Source: Flavobacterium aquidurense | Lineage (GTDB): Bacteria > Bacteroidota > Bacteroidia > Flavobacteriales > Flavobacteriaceae | Reading direction: 5' to 3' | Length of the DNA: 64,000 nt | NCBI RefSeq assembly: GCF_001404985.1 | Contig: NZ_JRLF01000007.1 | Span: 212,344 to 276,343 of the forward strand | Translations under genes and position numbers: made by a program | The notes under the pieces: generated by a model | Database searches by the model: none | The model's input: only the letters and a program-made list of their open reading frames with translations | Told to the model about the DNA's origin: nothing | Shown here: in pieces, positions 52,830 through 61,579 of the stretch | Numbering within the stretch: the stretch's first letter is position 1 | Layout of the letters: each line of letters begins with the position of its first letter

Positions 52830-52956
52830 ACCATTATGTTTTGTGGTTGCTGATAGTCTTTGTTTTTCCTTTCTCACAAAAGTATTTTTTATTGTCGAAA
52901 AACTGCTATTCAAAAAGTTTTTTAACGCATTTTTGACAGTGAAAAAGGCTTAAAAT

Positions 52957-52995
52957 AAAAAATCCACCTTTAGTAAAACTAAAAATGGATTTTTA
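52957..52995 (-). terminator. Hairpin terminator after the zinc-ribbon gene
   Basis: AAAAATCCA and its complement TGGATTTTT flank a weaker inner stem (TAGT/ACTA). Located in the gap downstream of the 53073-53462 gene on the minus strand. Confidence 0.7.
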
Positions 52996-53072
52996 AAATA
53001 AAGTATGATCTGTTTAATTCTGATTTGTTGGGAGCATGTAACTTCAATAAACAATTACTCCGTTTGTAGATA

Positions 53073-53462
53073 TTAATCTACGCTGTCTAAAACCCAAAAT
53101 TTTTGCCACCATTTTGGTGCTGCTTCTTGTAAGGTTTCGGTATAGTTTATTAGTGCCGATTCTCTTTTATGTCCGCATGCGGCACAAAAAGAAGCTTTAG
53201 AAGTTCGATAAGGTTTAGAACAATTCTCACACGCAGAACCATATAAGTCGATTCGGTGATGCATGATCGCATTTGGATTCGTTATTTCAAAACCGGTTAA
53301 TTCTTTATAATAATCAAGAAGCTCTTTAAAACGTATCTTTCGTGTCATATTACATTTGCCTGTTTCAAAACCTCTGCGATAAAGTTTAGATGCTATTTTA
53401 TATTCCTCTTCATCAAGCATAGGAACTTCCATTTTACAACGCCAACACCAAAGATTTTTCAT
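53073..53462 (-). CDS. Zinc-ribbon hypothetical protein
   Basis: A 129-residue soluble protein with three CxxC knuckles: CWRC at residues 6-9, CENC at about 78-81 and CAAC at about 93-96. The latter two form a rubredoxin-like zinc ribbon (ACENCSKPYRTSKASFCAACGHKR). The first lies at the N-terminus with LDEEEYKIASKLYRRG after it. Typical of small Bacteroidetes hypothetical proteins; nucleic-acid binding is possible. No operon partner is clear. Confidence 0.75.
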   Translation of the reverse strand: MKNLWCWRCKMEVPMLDEEEYKIASKLYRRGFETGKCNMTRKIRFKELLDYYKELTGFEITNPNAIMHHRIDLYGSACENCSKPYRTSKASFCAACGHKRESALINYTETLQEAAPKWWQKFWVLDSVD

Positions 53463-53709
53463 GGTTTTTGCTTTTCAGGTTTATTAGGTATAATAGTTTT
53501 TTATGAAATAAGAATAAATGTCTTGCTAATTTAAAATCATTTTATGAGAATAGTTTACGGTTTTTCACATTTCAATACAAAAATCGTTTTTTTAACATTT
53601 ATAACACTACGTAGAAATACCTGATTTTGAAAACAATGGATATTTTAATAACCTGAAAAGCCAGATAAGCTCTTAGAAAAAAATCAGTTTATAGATGATA
53701 GAATTTAAA

Positions 53710-54036
53710 TTAATGAGATACTGCTTTAAGCCCAATAATAGATCCAATAAGAGTCGTAATAAAAAAGATACGCCAAAAATTAGCAGGATCTTTAAATATT
53801 AAAATCCCGATAAGAACCGTTCCTACAGCTCCAATACCCGTCCAGACCGCATAAGCTGTACCTATTGGTAAAGTTTGCGTTGCCTTCATTAAAAGGCCCA
53901 TACTAACAACAAGTGAAATTAAAAAACCGGTATACCACATATACATTTCGTTTCCGGTTGTTTCTTTGGCCTTGCCTAAACATAAAGTAAAACCAACTTC
54001 AAATAAGCCGGCAATAATTAAAATAATCCAATTCAT
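53710..54036 (-). CDS. SMR family multidrug/guanidinium transporter
   Basis: A 108-residue protein from ATG 54034-54036; a TTG five codons upstream is unlikely. Four membrane helices and the signature W-x-x-L-x-x-A-G-x-x-E-V-G-F-T (conserved Glu in TM1, here GLFEVGFTL) mark the small multidrug resistance family. The sequence TLPIGTAYAVWTGIGAVGT and the tryptophan-rich start resemble the SugE/Gdx (guanidinium exporter) branch. It follows a Crp/Fnr regulator by 66 bases on the same strand, so the regulator probably controls it. Confidence 0.9.
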   Translation of the reverse strand: MNWIILIIAGLFEVGFTLCLGKAKETTGNEMYMWYTGFLISLVVSMGLLMKATQTLPIGTAYAVWTGIGAVGTVLIGILIFKDPANFWRIFFITTLIGSIIGLKAVSH

Positions 54037-54102
54037 ATCTTTTTTTTGCAAAGGTTAGAAAATGAAATGGCAGGGAATTTTACATTTGTTAAAAAATGAA
54101 AG

Positions 54103-54666
54103 TTATTTTATTTCAGCCCGAATCCTACTCAAACTTACTTGCGAAATACCTAAATATGACGCGATATATCCCAGTTGAACACGCTGAATTAAATGCGGAT
54201 AATGCCTAAGAAGTTCTTTATAGCGTTCAGTTGCAGTACGAAACTGATGTGAGATCAGCCGTTCTTCAGTTTTTACGAGTTCGTTCTCGGCAAATTTTCT
54301 TCCCCAATTAGCAATATGAATATCTTCCTTAAATAATTTTTGAAGTTTTTTGGTTTTCAATTCATATAAATTACTGTCTTCCAGAAGTTCTATGTCTTCA
54401 TATCCCTTTTGATTGGCAACATAACTTTTCATCGATAAAACAGTATCTCCTTCTTTGCCAAACCAAAAAGTAACTTCATTATCGTCTCTGTTAGAATAGG
54501 CTCGTGCAATTCCTTTTCTGATAAAATAAATATTAGTTTCGACTTTGTCAGCCCGCAATAAAATATGCCCTTTAGGATAACTTACTTCAGTCACACAATT
54601 TTTAAGCATGAGTTTAGAAGTTTCCGGAAGAGGATATATCAGGTCAAGAATTTGCTCTATTTCCAT
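54103..54666 (-). CDS. Crp/Fnr family transcriptional regulator
   Basis: A 187-residue Crp/Fnr-type protein. The cyclic-nucleotide-binding-like sensor domain spans about 20-120 (YPKGHILLRADKVETNIYFIRKG), and the C-terminal winged helix (about 140-187) has VQLGYIASYLGISQVSLSRIRAEI. No heme/Fe-S cysteine cluster is seen, so it is an ordinary Bacteroidetes Crp-like regulator with an unknown effector. It lies upstream of the SMR transporter. Confidence 0.9.
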   Translation of the reverse strand: MEIEQILDLIYPLPETSKLMLKNCVTEVSYPKGHILLRADKVETNIYFIRKGIARAYSNRDDNEVTFWFGKEGDTVLSMKSYVANQKGYEDIELLEDSNLYELKTKKLQKLFKEDIHIANWGRKFAENELVKTEERLISHQFRTATERYKELLRHYPHLIQRVQLGYIASYLGISQVSLSRIRAEIK

Positions 54667-54821
54667 GTTATGTTTTTATTTTAAATGTTTTAAACCAAAT
54701 CACAGATTAAAAGATTAACGAGATTATAAAAAATCTGTCAGATGTGCTAAACCTGCGTGAAAAATATTCAGCACAAAGATTTAATTTAGAAATGTATGTT
54801 TAAAAAAATTGAGAATTGCTT

Positions 54822-56306
54822 TTATAAAATAGCCTCAAGAGACTGGCGCAAAATTGTTATTGCATTTTCCATTTCTTTTTGGTCCAGATGTCCAAAACCT
54901 AAACGTGTTGCGGTAAGATTTTTGGTTTGGTATAAAATAGTTTTTGGCAAAAATAATCCTTTTGCAGCACATTGTTTTTGCAGCTTTATCAAATTGAAGT
55001 TATCGAGCCATTCTACCCAAATTGCCAAACCGCGAACAGGAACATTAAATTTAATTCTTCCGTTTAAATTTTCTTTTAGCAGCGTAACAAAATAATCCCT
55101 GCGCTCTTTGTAGATTTTCTTGTTTTTTTTCGAAAGCCTGTGCACTTCACCTTCCTTAATCCAATCTGTTAAAACTTGTTCTTTGATTACATCTATTCCG
55201 GGTTCGAGAATGTTTTGATGTTTTTCGAGTTCTTTTATAAAGGCTGATGTTGCAGCAATAAAACCATATCCAAAACCTGCCGGCAAAGATCTTCCAAACG
55301 ATCCAATATAAACCACTCTTTCGTTCGAGTCTAAAGCCGCCAGAGGTAATACCGGATTATTGTCGTAATGAAAATCATAATCATAATCATCTTCTATAAT
55401 GACAAATCCGTATCGATTTGCCAGTTCCAGAACTTCCATTCGTCTTTTTGCACTTAAAGAAGTGGTGGTTGGATAATGATAATTTGAAGTAAGATACAAG
55501 ATTCTGATAGAATGTTGTTCGCAAATTTGTTTTAAATGTTCTGTATTTATTCCGTTTTTGTCCACCGGAATTGTCATTATTTGTGCTCCACTATCAGATA
55601 ATGTCATATTAGAAATATAATATCCCGGAGAAGCCACAACTACTTTATCGCCTGGCGAAATCAGTAATTTTGTAACCAGGTATAAGCTAATTTCATGACT
55701 GCTTGTAGTGAGTAAATTTGATGTTGAAATCCTAATTCCTCTCGTTACATTTAGAAAATTAGAAAACTGGGTTTTAAAATTTAAGTGAGATTGGGCCTGA
55801 ATTTGTTCCCAGGTCTTCGTCGTTTTTTGATTTTTTAGTTTAGAAACATACAATCTCGCCAAAACGTCGCTTTGTACCAATCGCAAATCCGGCAAACCAT
55901 CATTAAACTGATAAGGTAAATCACTTGTTTCTTTTGGGTTTTCAAGAATTGTAGAATGTTTAAAAGTAAAACCTGTATTTGCTTTTGAGAGAACTATAGT
56001 ATCATCAGACGAAAATTCGGCTTTGTTTTTTTGTTGTTTTTCAGATAGGATAAAAGTTCCCTTATTGGGTAAAATCTCGATCCAACCTTGTAATTCCAGA
56101 TCCTGAAATGCTTTGATAAGCGTATTTCTATTAACCTCTAATAATTTGCATAATATGCGGGTACCAGGAAGTTTTGTGCCTTCCGGAAGTAACCCTATCT
56201 GTATCGCTTTGATAAACTCAAAAACGATTTGCAGGTATAGAGCCGTTGTATCTTCAGGCTTTAGCTGAATAAAACTTTTAAAAGGAATTTGAACCGGACT
56301 ATCCAT
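54822..56306 (-). CDS. MocR/PdxR-type GntR regulator with aminotransferase domain
   Basis: A protein of 494 residues from ATG 56304-56306 (MDSPVQIPFKSFIQ); an in-frame ATG at 56325-56327 is possible. The N-terminal GntR winged helix (about 20-80) with GTKLPGTRILCKLLEVNRNTLIKAFQDL precedes a fold-type I aminotransferase-like domain (about 125-490) with SSHEISLYLVTKLLISPGD and the PLP-lysine region GSFGRSLPAGFGYG, where the usual SFSK lysine position is not obvious. MocR/PdxR proteins often regulate PLP or amino-acid genes. Divergent from a TonB receptor gene. Confidence 0.88.
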   Translation of the reverse strand: MDSPVQIPFKSFIQLKPEDTTALYLQIVFEFIKAIQIGLLPEGTKLPGTRILCKLLEVNRNTLIKAFQDLELQGWIEILPNKGTFILSEKQQKNKAEFSSDDTIVLSKANTGFTFKHSTILENPKETSDLPYQFNDGLPDLRLVQSDVLARLYVSKLKNQKTTKTWEQIQAQSHLNFKTQFSNFLNVTRGIRISTSNLLTTSSHEISLYLVTKLLISPGDKVVVASPGYYISNMTLSDSGAQIMTIPVDKNGINTEHLKQICEQHSIRILYLTSNYHYPTTTSLSAKRRMEVLELANRYGFVIIEDDYDYDFHYDNNPVLPLAALDSNERVVYIGSFGRSLPAGFGYGFIAATSAFIKELEKHQNILEPGIDVIKEQVLTDWIKEGEVHRLSKKNKKIYKERRDYFVTLLKENLNGRIKFNVPVRGLAIWVEWLDNFNLIKLQKQCAAKGLFLPKTILYQTKNLTATRLGFGHLDQKEMENAITILRQSLEAIL

Positions 56307-56328
56307 TTTTACAAAACTGGTATACATT

Positions 56329-56354
56329 AGTAGTACGGCAAGATACTACTTTTG
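56329..56354 (+). promoter_or_regulatory. Palindrome overlapping the TonB-receptor -7 box
   Basis: AGTAGTA (56329-56335) and TACTACT (56344-56350) form a perfect inverted repeat with an 8-base spacer. Its right half overlaps TACTTTTG (56347-56354), a TAnnTTTG-type -7 box 17 bases from the TonB-receptor start. It is the likely binding site of the divergent MocR-type regulator, whose ATG is two bases away. Confidence 0.55.
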
Positions 56355-56370
56355 CAAAAAAATTAAAACA

Positions 56371-58233
56371 ATGACAAAACTTTATTTTGCGATACTGACT
56401 TTATTAAGTCTTGGTTTACAAGCTCAGGTGCAAAAAGACACGATTAATATTGATGAAGTAATTATTCATGAAAATAGGTTTAGCACACCTATAGCTAAGA
56501 AAAACAGAAATGTATATGTAATTGACAAAGCTGCAATTGCAAAATTACCCGGACGTTCTATTCAGGAAATTTTACAATATGCAAATGGTGTAGATCTAAG
56601 GCAAAGAGGTCCTTTTGGGAGTCAGGCTGATGTAAGTATAGATGGAGGTAGTTTCGAACAAACGGTTGTACTCTTGAACGGAACCAAAATAATTGACTCA
56701 CAAACCGCACATAATATGCTTAATCTGCCTATTCCGGTTGAGGTAATCGAGAGAATCGAAATCATTCGCGGACCGGCAGCGCTTACTTACGGAATTAATA
56801 GTTTAACAGGAGCGATTAATATTATTACCAAAAAACCGGAACAATCCGGAATTTTGATTAATTCGTACGCAGGTTCTAACTTCGAAAAAGACACCCAAAA
56901 TACTGGTGATACATTTTACGGTACCGGAATTCAGGCGGGTGGAGTTTTAAGCAGAGAGAAACAACAGCACTCACTTTTTGCTTCGCACGATAAAAGCAAC
57001 GGATACAGATACAATACGGCTTTCGAAAATAATAAAATATTTTATCAGGGGAATTATCAGTTGAATAATACCAATGAAATTTTAACTTCTTTTGGTTACA
57101 TCAATAACGGATTTGGAGCGAACGGATTTTATGCCGCTCCGGGAGATAAAAATTCAAGCGAGGTTGTACAAACTACATTTGCATCTTTGCAATCCAAACA
57201 TAAATTGTCTGAAAAATGGACATTAATGCCAAGATTAAGCTACAGATATAATTATGATGATTACCGTTACTACGGAATTTCGAATCTAAAAGTGGGGAGA
57301 AGCCAGCATTACACCAATTCTCTTGCGGCAGAAGTAAATACGACGTATAAAATGGAAAGCGGAGAACTGGGTTTTGGCGCAGAAGTTCGCAGCGAAGATA
57401 TTACTTCGTCTAACATTGGAGATCATGATCGCGAAAACTTCGGGGTTTATCTGCAATACAGAACCACTTTTATAGAAAAACTGGATGTAAATTTTGGAAC
57501 TTATCTTAATTATAACTCAGATTATAAATGGCAGGCTTATCCGGCTCTTGATGCCAGTTATGCCATAACAGATGCTTTTAAGATTATAGGAAACATAGGA
57601 ACGAGCCAGCGTATTCCTTCGTTTACGGATTTGTATCTTAATCAGCGCCCGGGAAATATTGGGAATCCTAATTTAGAAACCGAAAATGCTTTTCAGAGCG
57701 AATTAGGTTTTAAATACATCAAAAGAGATTTTACTTTCAATGCCAATTATTTTTTTAGAAAGATCAGCAATTTTATCGATTGGACCCGAAATGCAACTAC
57801 TGAACCCTGGCAAAGTAACAATTACGGAAACCTGAATACGAACGGTTTTAATTTACGTACCAACTATAGAGTGAATTTCTCAAACGATTCTAAGTTAAAT
57901 ATCAATCTGGCATATTCGTATCTGGATTTTAAATTTCAGGATGTAATGCAGGTTGTTTATGCAAAATATTTGGTTTCGTCTTTAGAACATCAAATTACCA
58001 ATACAATAGATTTTCAGCATAAAAACTTTACCGCTTTATTTGCAACACGATTTAACCAGAGAGTTTCCGGACCATCTTATTGGATTAATGATTTTAGAGT
58101 AAGTCAATCAATCAAAAAAGTAACCGTATATGTCGATGCACAAAACATTTTCAATACTACTTATTATGAAGTAGGAGCAGTGCCGCTGCCTTCAAGATGG
58201 TTTAGTTTAGGAGTTAAATTTGTGACTTTTTAA
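56371..58233 (+). CDS. TonB-dependent outer membrane receptor
   Basis: A 620-residue TonB receptor without the SusC extension. Signal peptide to about GLQAQ, then a TonB-box-like INIDEVIIHENRF, a plug domain (about 45-150, with VDLRQRGPFGSQADVSIDGGSFEQTVVLLNG and GINSLTGAINIITKK) and a 22-strand barrel ending in KFVTF. It resembles cobalamin, heme or siderophore receptors, but the ligand is not determinable. The MocR-type regulator next to it argues for a vitamin or amino-compound ligand; the nearby flavoreductase argues for iron. Both are inference. Confidence 0.9.
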   Translation: MTKLYFAILTLLSLGLQAQVQKDTINIDEVIIHENRFSTPIAKKNRNVYVIDKAAIAKLPGRSIQEILQYANGVDLRQRGPFGSQADVSIDGGSFEQTVVLLNGTKIIDSQTAHNMLNLPIPVEVIERIEIIRGPAALTYGINSLTGAINIITKKPEQSGILINSYAGSNFEKDTQNTGDTFYGTGIQAGGVLSREKQQHSLFASHDKSNGYRYNTAFENNKIFYQGNYQLNNTNEILTSFGYINNGFGANGFYAAPGDKNSSEVVQTTFASLQSKHKLSEKWTLMPRLSYRYNYDDYRYYGISNLKVGRSQHYTNSLAAEVNTTYKMESGELGFGAEVRSEDITSSNIGDHDRENFGVYLQYRTTFIEKLDVNFGTYLNYNSDYKWQAYPALDASYAITDAFKIIGNIGTSQRIPSFTDLYLNQRPGNIGNPNLETENAFQSELGFKYIKRDFTFNANYFFRKISNFIDWTRNATTEPWQSNNYGNLNTNGFNLRTNYRVNFSNDSKLNINLAYSYLDFKFQDVMQVVYAKYLVSSLEHQITNTIDFQHKNFTALFATRFNQRVSGPSYWINDFRVSQSIKKVTVYVDAQNIFNTTYYEVGAVPLPSRWFSLGVKFVTF

Positions 58234-58259
58234 GTTCTTTAAATTTTTAAAAATAAAAT

Positions 58260-58296
58260 AAAATCCCTTTGATCAGTTTATGATTAAAGGGATTTT
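58260..58296 (+). terminator. Terminator after the TonB receptor
   Basis: AAAATCCCTTT at 58260-58270 pairs perfectly with 58286-58296, with further pairing into the loop (TGATCA). Short T content follows. Confidence 0.8.
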
Positions 58297-58345
58297 GTAT
58301 TTTAAGTAACATTGTTTGTTACCTGTTAATTTAGGATTAATTTTC

Positions 58346-58353
58346 TAAGTTTG
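58346..58353 (+). promoter_or_regulatory. Probable -7 box of the AraC gene
   Basis: TAAGTTTG matches TAnnTTTG, 56 bases ahead of the start of the downstream AraC gene. A TTTG at 58315-58318 is too far upstream to be a clean -33 element. Confidence 0.4.
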
Positions 58354-58408
58354 TACAACCTCATCGTTTCTAAAAAGTTACACAAGATTCATAAAACAAA
58401 AAAACAAT

Positions 58409-59257
58409 TTGAAAATTCCTATTTACAATCAGAGTTCAGATGCAGTTGGAGGTATTTATATCGCTGAATTATCTGTATTGGGAACAGATTCAGAAACCAT
58501 AAATAAATTAGGAACACATCGCGATGATTTTTATATATTTTTTGTTTTAACAAAAGGAAAAGTCATCATGAAATGTGATATGACCGATCTAAAAATTAGC
58601 GCACAAAGTATTGTACTTATAAAGCCATTTCAGGTTCATGCACCACAATTTGTTTCACCGGACGCAGTTGGATATTATATTAGCGCAGCTCCGTTTTTAG
58701 TGCCAAATAATTGCGAAGCTGTTTTTCAAAACCTGAAAATTGCAGATCAGACTAGCAAAATTGATAAATCTCAAAAAAAAGACCTTTTGCAAACCGTTGC
58801 GTTATTGCATCGTTCTTTTCAAAATAACACTTCACACAAAACAGCAATTGTCAATGGAATTTTTAATGCTTTGGTTTATAGTTTTGTAAATATATATTCA
58901 GAATCAAACCACACAGCATTAGAACTTAAAAATCAATCGATGCTGATATATTCTAATTTCAAACAATTAATTTCTGATGCTACATTTTTAGAGAGTCCGT
59001 CGTTTTTTGCTAAAAAGCTAAATATTACCACTTCGCATTTAAATTATTGTGTCAATATTTCAACAGGAAAATCAGTTACTTATTGGCTTCAAAATGCAAT
59101 GATTATCGAAGCGCAAAGATTACTGTATTACACAGAAAATGATGTAAAAGAAATTGCTTTTATTCTGGGATTTGAAGACCATACTTATTTTTCGAGATTA
59201 TTTAAAAAAATTACCGGCGAAACCCCATTAAACTTTCGGTTAAAATTCCGCGAATAG
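58409..59257 (+). CDS. AraC family transcriptional regulator
   Basis: A 282-residue AraC protein, apparently starting at TTG 58409 (no earlier in-frame ATG). N-terminal cupin-type sensor and a C-terminal HTH pair: PSFFAKKLNITTSHLNYCVNISTG and VKEIAFILGFEDHTYFSRLFKKIT. The FAD-containing SIP-like gene follows 80 bases later on the same strand and is the likely target. Iron or heme regulation is possible but inferred from context. Confidence 0.9.
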   Translation: MKIPIYNQSSDAVGGIYIAELSVLGTDSETINKLGTHRDDFYIFFVLTKGKVIMKCDMTDLKISAQSIVLIKPFQVHAPQFVSPDAVGYYISAAPFLVPNNCEAVFQNLKIADQTSKIDKSQKKDLLQTVALLHRSFQNNTSHKTAIVNGIFNALVYSFVNIYSESNHTALELKNQSMLIYSNFKQLISDATFLESPSFFAKKLNITTSHLNYCVNISTGKSVTYWLQNAMIIEAQRLLYYTENDVKEIAFILGFEDHTYFSRLFKKITGETPLNFRLKFRE

Positions 59258-59336
59258 TCCAATCATCCCTATTTCTTCTGCAACCTTTTCTTTGTGTTTT
59301 AATCTCAATTTTGACTTGAAATTAAAACATACCATT

Positions 59337-60062
59337 ATGAATTCTATGCCCAAAATTATAGGTGATTTTATGGAACTTGCCTTTAGCAGTAAAATTTGCA
59401 AAGTAAAAGTTGAAGCGACTCAGATGTTGAGTGAAAATATAAAAATGATCAGGTTCAAAGGTCATTTTCCACATGTAAATTTTAAAATAGGTCAAGCCGT
59501 AATTATCAGGGTCGACGATACAAATTATCGCAATTATACTCCAAGTAAATGGAATAGTAAAGAAGGAACTTTTGAAGTTATCTTTCATATTCATAAAAAT
59601 GGACCCGGAAGTCAATTTGTAGAAAATCTAAAAATAAATGATCAGGTAACTGTTGGAATGCCCAGAGGTTTTGAGGTTTTAAAAAAAGAAGAAAAATATC
59701 AGTTTTTTTATGGAGATGAAACCTGTATTAGTGTTTTTAAGAGCTTAAAAGATGAAATAGATTATAATGACAACAATTATTTAGGCATTTTAGAATTAGA
59801 TCCGGTTTCTATGAAAGTTCCGGATAAATTAGGATTTTCTGTTGACATCGTGCCCAAGTCAATTAATAAAGCCGAGTTCGCAATAGATATCCTGAACAAA
59901 TTAGACAGTAAAATTTGGGATTTATGGCAACACGGATATTTTTACCTGATGGGAAACGCAAAATCAATTCAGGCATTTAGAAAAGTCCTGAAAGAAAAAG
60001 GTGTTCCCAACAAAAAAATATATACACAACCCTATTGGGCAGAAGGAAAAATTGGACTTTAA
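59337..60062 (+). CDS. Siderophore-interacting protein-like FAD-binding reductase
   Basis: A protein of 241 residues from ATG 59337; a TTG 15 codons upstream is unlikely. The FAD-binding RxYT motif is seen in YRNYTPSKW (about 67-75), then VIFHIHKNGPGSQFVENL and the NADPH-like SIP C-domain (YFYLMGNAKSIQAFRKVL, with YTQPYWAEGKIG at the end). The SIP family reduces ferric-siderophores in the cytosol. It follows an AraC regulator and a TonB receptor, a likely iron-uptake arrangement. Subunit and electron donor are not determinable. Confidence 0.87.
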   Translation: MNSMPKIIGDFMELAFSSKICKVKVEATQMLSENIKMIRFKGHFPHVNFKIGQAVIIRVDDTNYRNYTPSKWNSKEGTFEVIFHIHKNGPGSQFVENLKINDQVTVGMPRGFEVLKKEEKYQFFYGDETCISVFKSLKDEIDYNDNNYLGILELDPVSMKVPDKLGFSVDIVPKSINKAEFAIDILNKLDSKIWDLWQHGYFYLMGNAKSIQAFRKVLKEKGVPNKKIYTQPYWAEGKIGL

Positions 60063-60072
60063 AATATTCATG

Positions 60073-60165
60073 TCTATAGCAACATAATTTTATATCCAGA
60101 GATAGCTATGTTTGTTTTAATAAGTGAAATGCCTTTTTTAAATAAACCAATCCGAACTATGTGTT
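60073..60165. repeat. AACACATAGAAACATAG family repeat, copy 3, decayed
   Basis: Contains AGTGAAATGCC at 60123-60133 (one change from copy 2), ATAGCTATGTTTG and a right end CTATGTGTT (60158-60165). The left arm is degenerate. Same orientation as copy 2, inverted to copy 1. Confidence 0.65.
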
Positions 60166-60314
60166 AAAAATAATATTCTTATTGTGAATCACTTAAGATT
60201 GCTTTGATGAAATTTGATACAATTTAGAACAATCAAATTCAGGATTTTTGTGTCTTAAAAGAGTAGTTTTGGAGCTAAACAAATTTAGTTTTTTAACCAC
60301 TAAAAAAGCTCAAA

Positions 60315-61574
60315 ATGGTACATGAAAGAGTGATGGAGAAGTTGGCTATATTGGCTGATGCTGCAAAATATGATGTCTCGTGTTCGTCAAGCGGAAGCAA
60401 GAGAGAAAATAAAGATAAAGGACTTGGTGATGCAAAAGGATACGGCATTTGTCATGCTTACACAGAAGACGGACGTTGTGTGTCATTACTAAAAATTTTA
60501 TTAACCAATCATTGCATTTTTGACTGCGCCTATTGCGTAAGCCGGAAAAGTAATGATGTAAAACGCGCTGCTTTCACAGTGCAGGAAGTTGTAGACCTGA
60601 CTATTGGTTTTTACAGAAGAAATTATATCGAAGGTTTATTTCTAAGTTCTGGTATTTTTGATAATCCGGATTATACGATGGAGCGTTTGGTCAGGATCGC
60701 CAAGAAATTGAGATTAGAAGAAAACTTTAATGGTTATATACATCTTAAAGCCATTCCGGGCGCAAGTGATGAATTGCTTCAGCAAGCCGGAATGTACGCT
60801 GATCGTTTAAGCGTTAATGTCGAAATGCCAACAGAGCAAAGTCTTAAATTGCTGGCGCCCGATAAAAATCATATTGATGTAATTAAACCAATGGAATATC
60901 TAAAAAATGAAATCGTTGGTCATAAGGAAGAAAAAAAGTTAAATTACAAAGTTCCTGTTTTTGCTCCTGCAGGGCAAAGTACGCAAATGGTTATTGGCGC
61001 AACAAAAGAAAGCGATCTTGAAATTCTGGGCATGGCCGATTATTTTTATCAAAAGATGAATATGAAACGGGTTTACTATTCCGGATATGTGCCTATTAGT
61101 TATGACCGCAGACTTCCGGTTATTGGAACTCCGGTTCCTATAATACGCGAAAACCGCTTATATCAGGCAGATTGGTTAGTTCGTTTTTACGGATTTAATG
61201 TAAATGAAATTGTTGGTTTCAACCAGCCTAATCTTGATCTTGATATTGACCCAAAATTGGGTTGGGCGTTGCGTAACCTTAATCAATTTCCGGTTGATAT
61301 TAATACCGCCGATTTAGAGCTTATAAAACGCATTCCCGGAATAGGATATTTAAGCGCTAAAAAGATTGTTGCAGCCAGACAATTTAAAAAACTCTTTCCT
61401 GACGATTTAAAAAAATTAGGAATTGCTTATACGCGCGCCAAATATTTTCTGGCATTTGCAACACCGTTTCAAATGCAGCGGGATTTAACTTCGATTCAAA
61501 TCAAAGACCAAATTTTAAATCTCCAAAACAGTAAGTATAAAAATGATTTCTCTAATCAGCTTGCTTTATTTTAA
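60315..61574 (+). CDS. Radical SAM protein linked to DNA repair (TIGR03916 type)
   Basis: A 419-residue radical SAM enzyme. The [4Fe-4S] cluster motif is CIFDCAYC (Cys67, Cys71, Cys74), and further cysteines lie upstream (Cys23, Cys46, Cys55). The C-terminus has a helix-hairpin-helix DNA-binding motif around 335-365 (ELIKRIPGIGYLSAKKIVAARQFK). This matches the putative DNA modification/repair radical SAM family, which is genomically linked to UdgX-type uracil-DNA glycosylases. The substrate and reaction are not known. A DUF4130 gene follows after five bases, so the two act together. Confidence 0.92.
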   Translation: MVHERVMEKLAILADAAKYDVSCSSSGSKRENKDKGLGDAKGYGICHAYTEDGRCVSLLKILLTNHCIFDCAYCVSRKSNDVKRAAFTVQEVVDLTIGFYRRNYIEGLFLSSGIFDNPDYTMERLVRIAKKLRLEENFNGYIHLKAIPGASDELLQQAGMYADRLSVNVEMPTEQSLKLLAPDKNHIDVIKPMEYLKNEIVGHKEEKKLNYKVPVFAPAGQSTQMVIGATKESDLEILGMADYFYQKMNMKRVYYSGYVPISYDRRLPVIGTPVPIIRENRLYQADWLVRFYGFNVNEIVGFNQPNLDLDIDPKLGWALRNLNQFPVDINTADLELIKRIPGIGYLSAKKIVAARQFKKLFPDDLKKLGIAYTRAKYFLAFATPFQMQRDLTSIQIKDQILNLQNSKYKNDFSNQLALF

Positions 61575-61579
61575 TTGAG

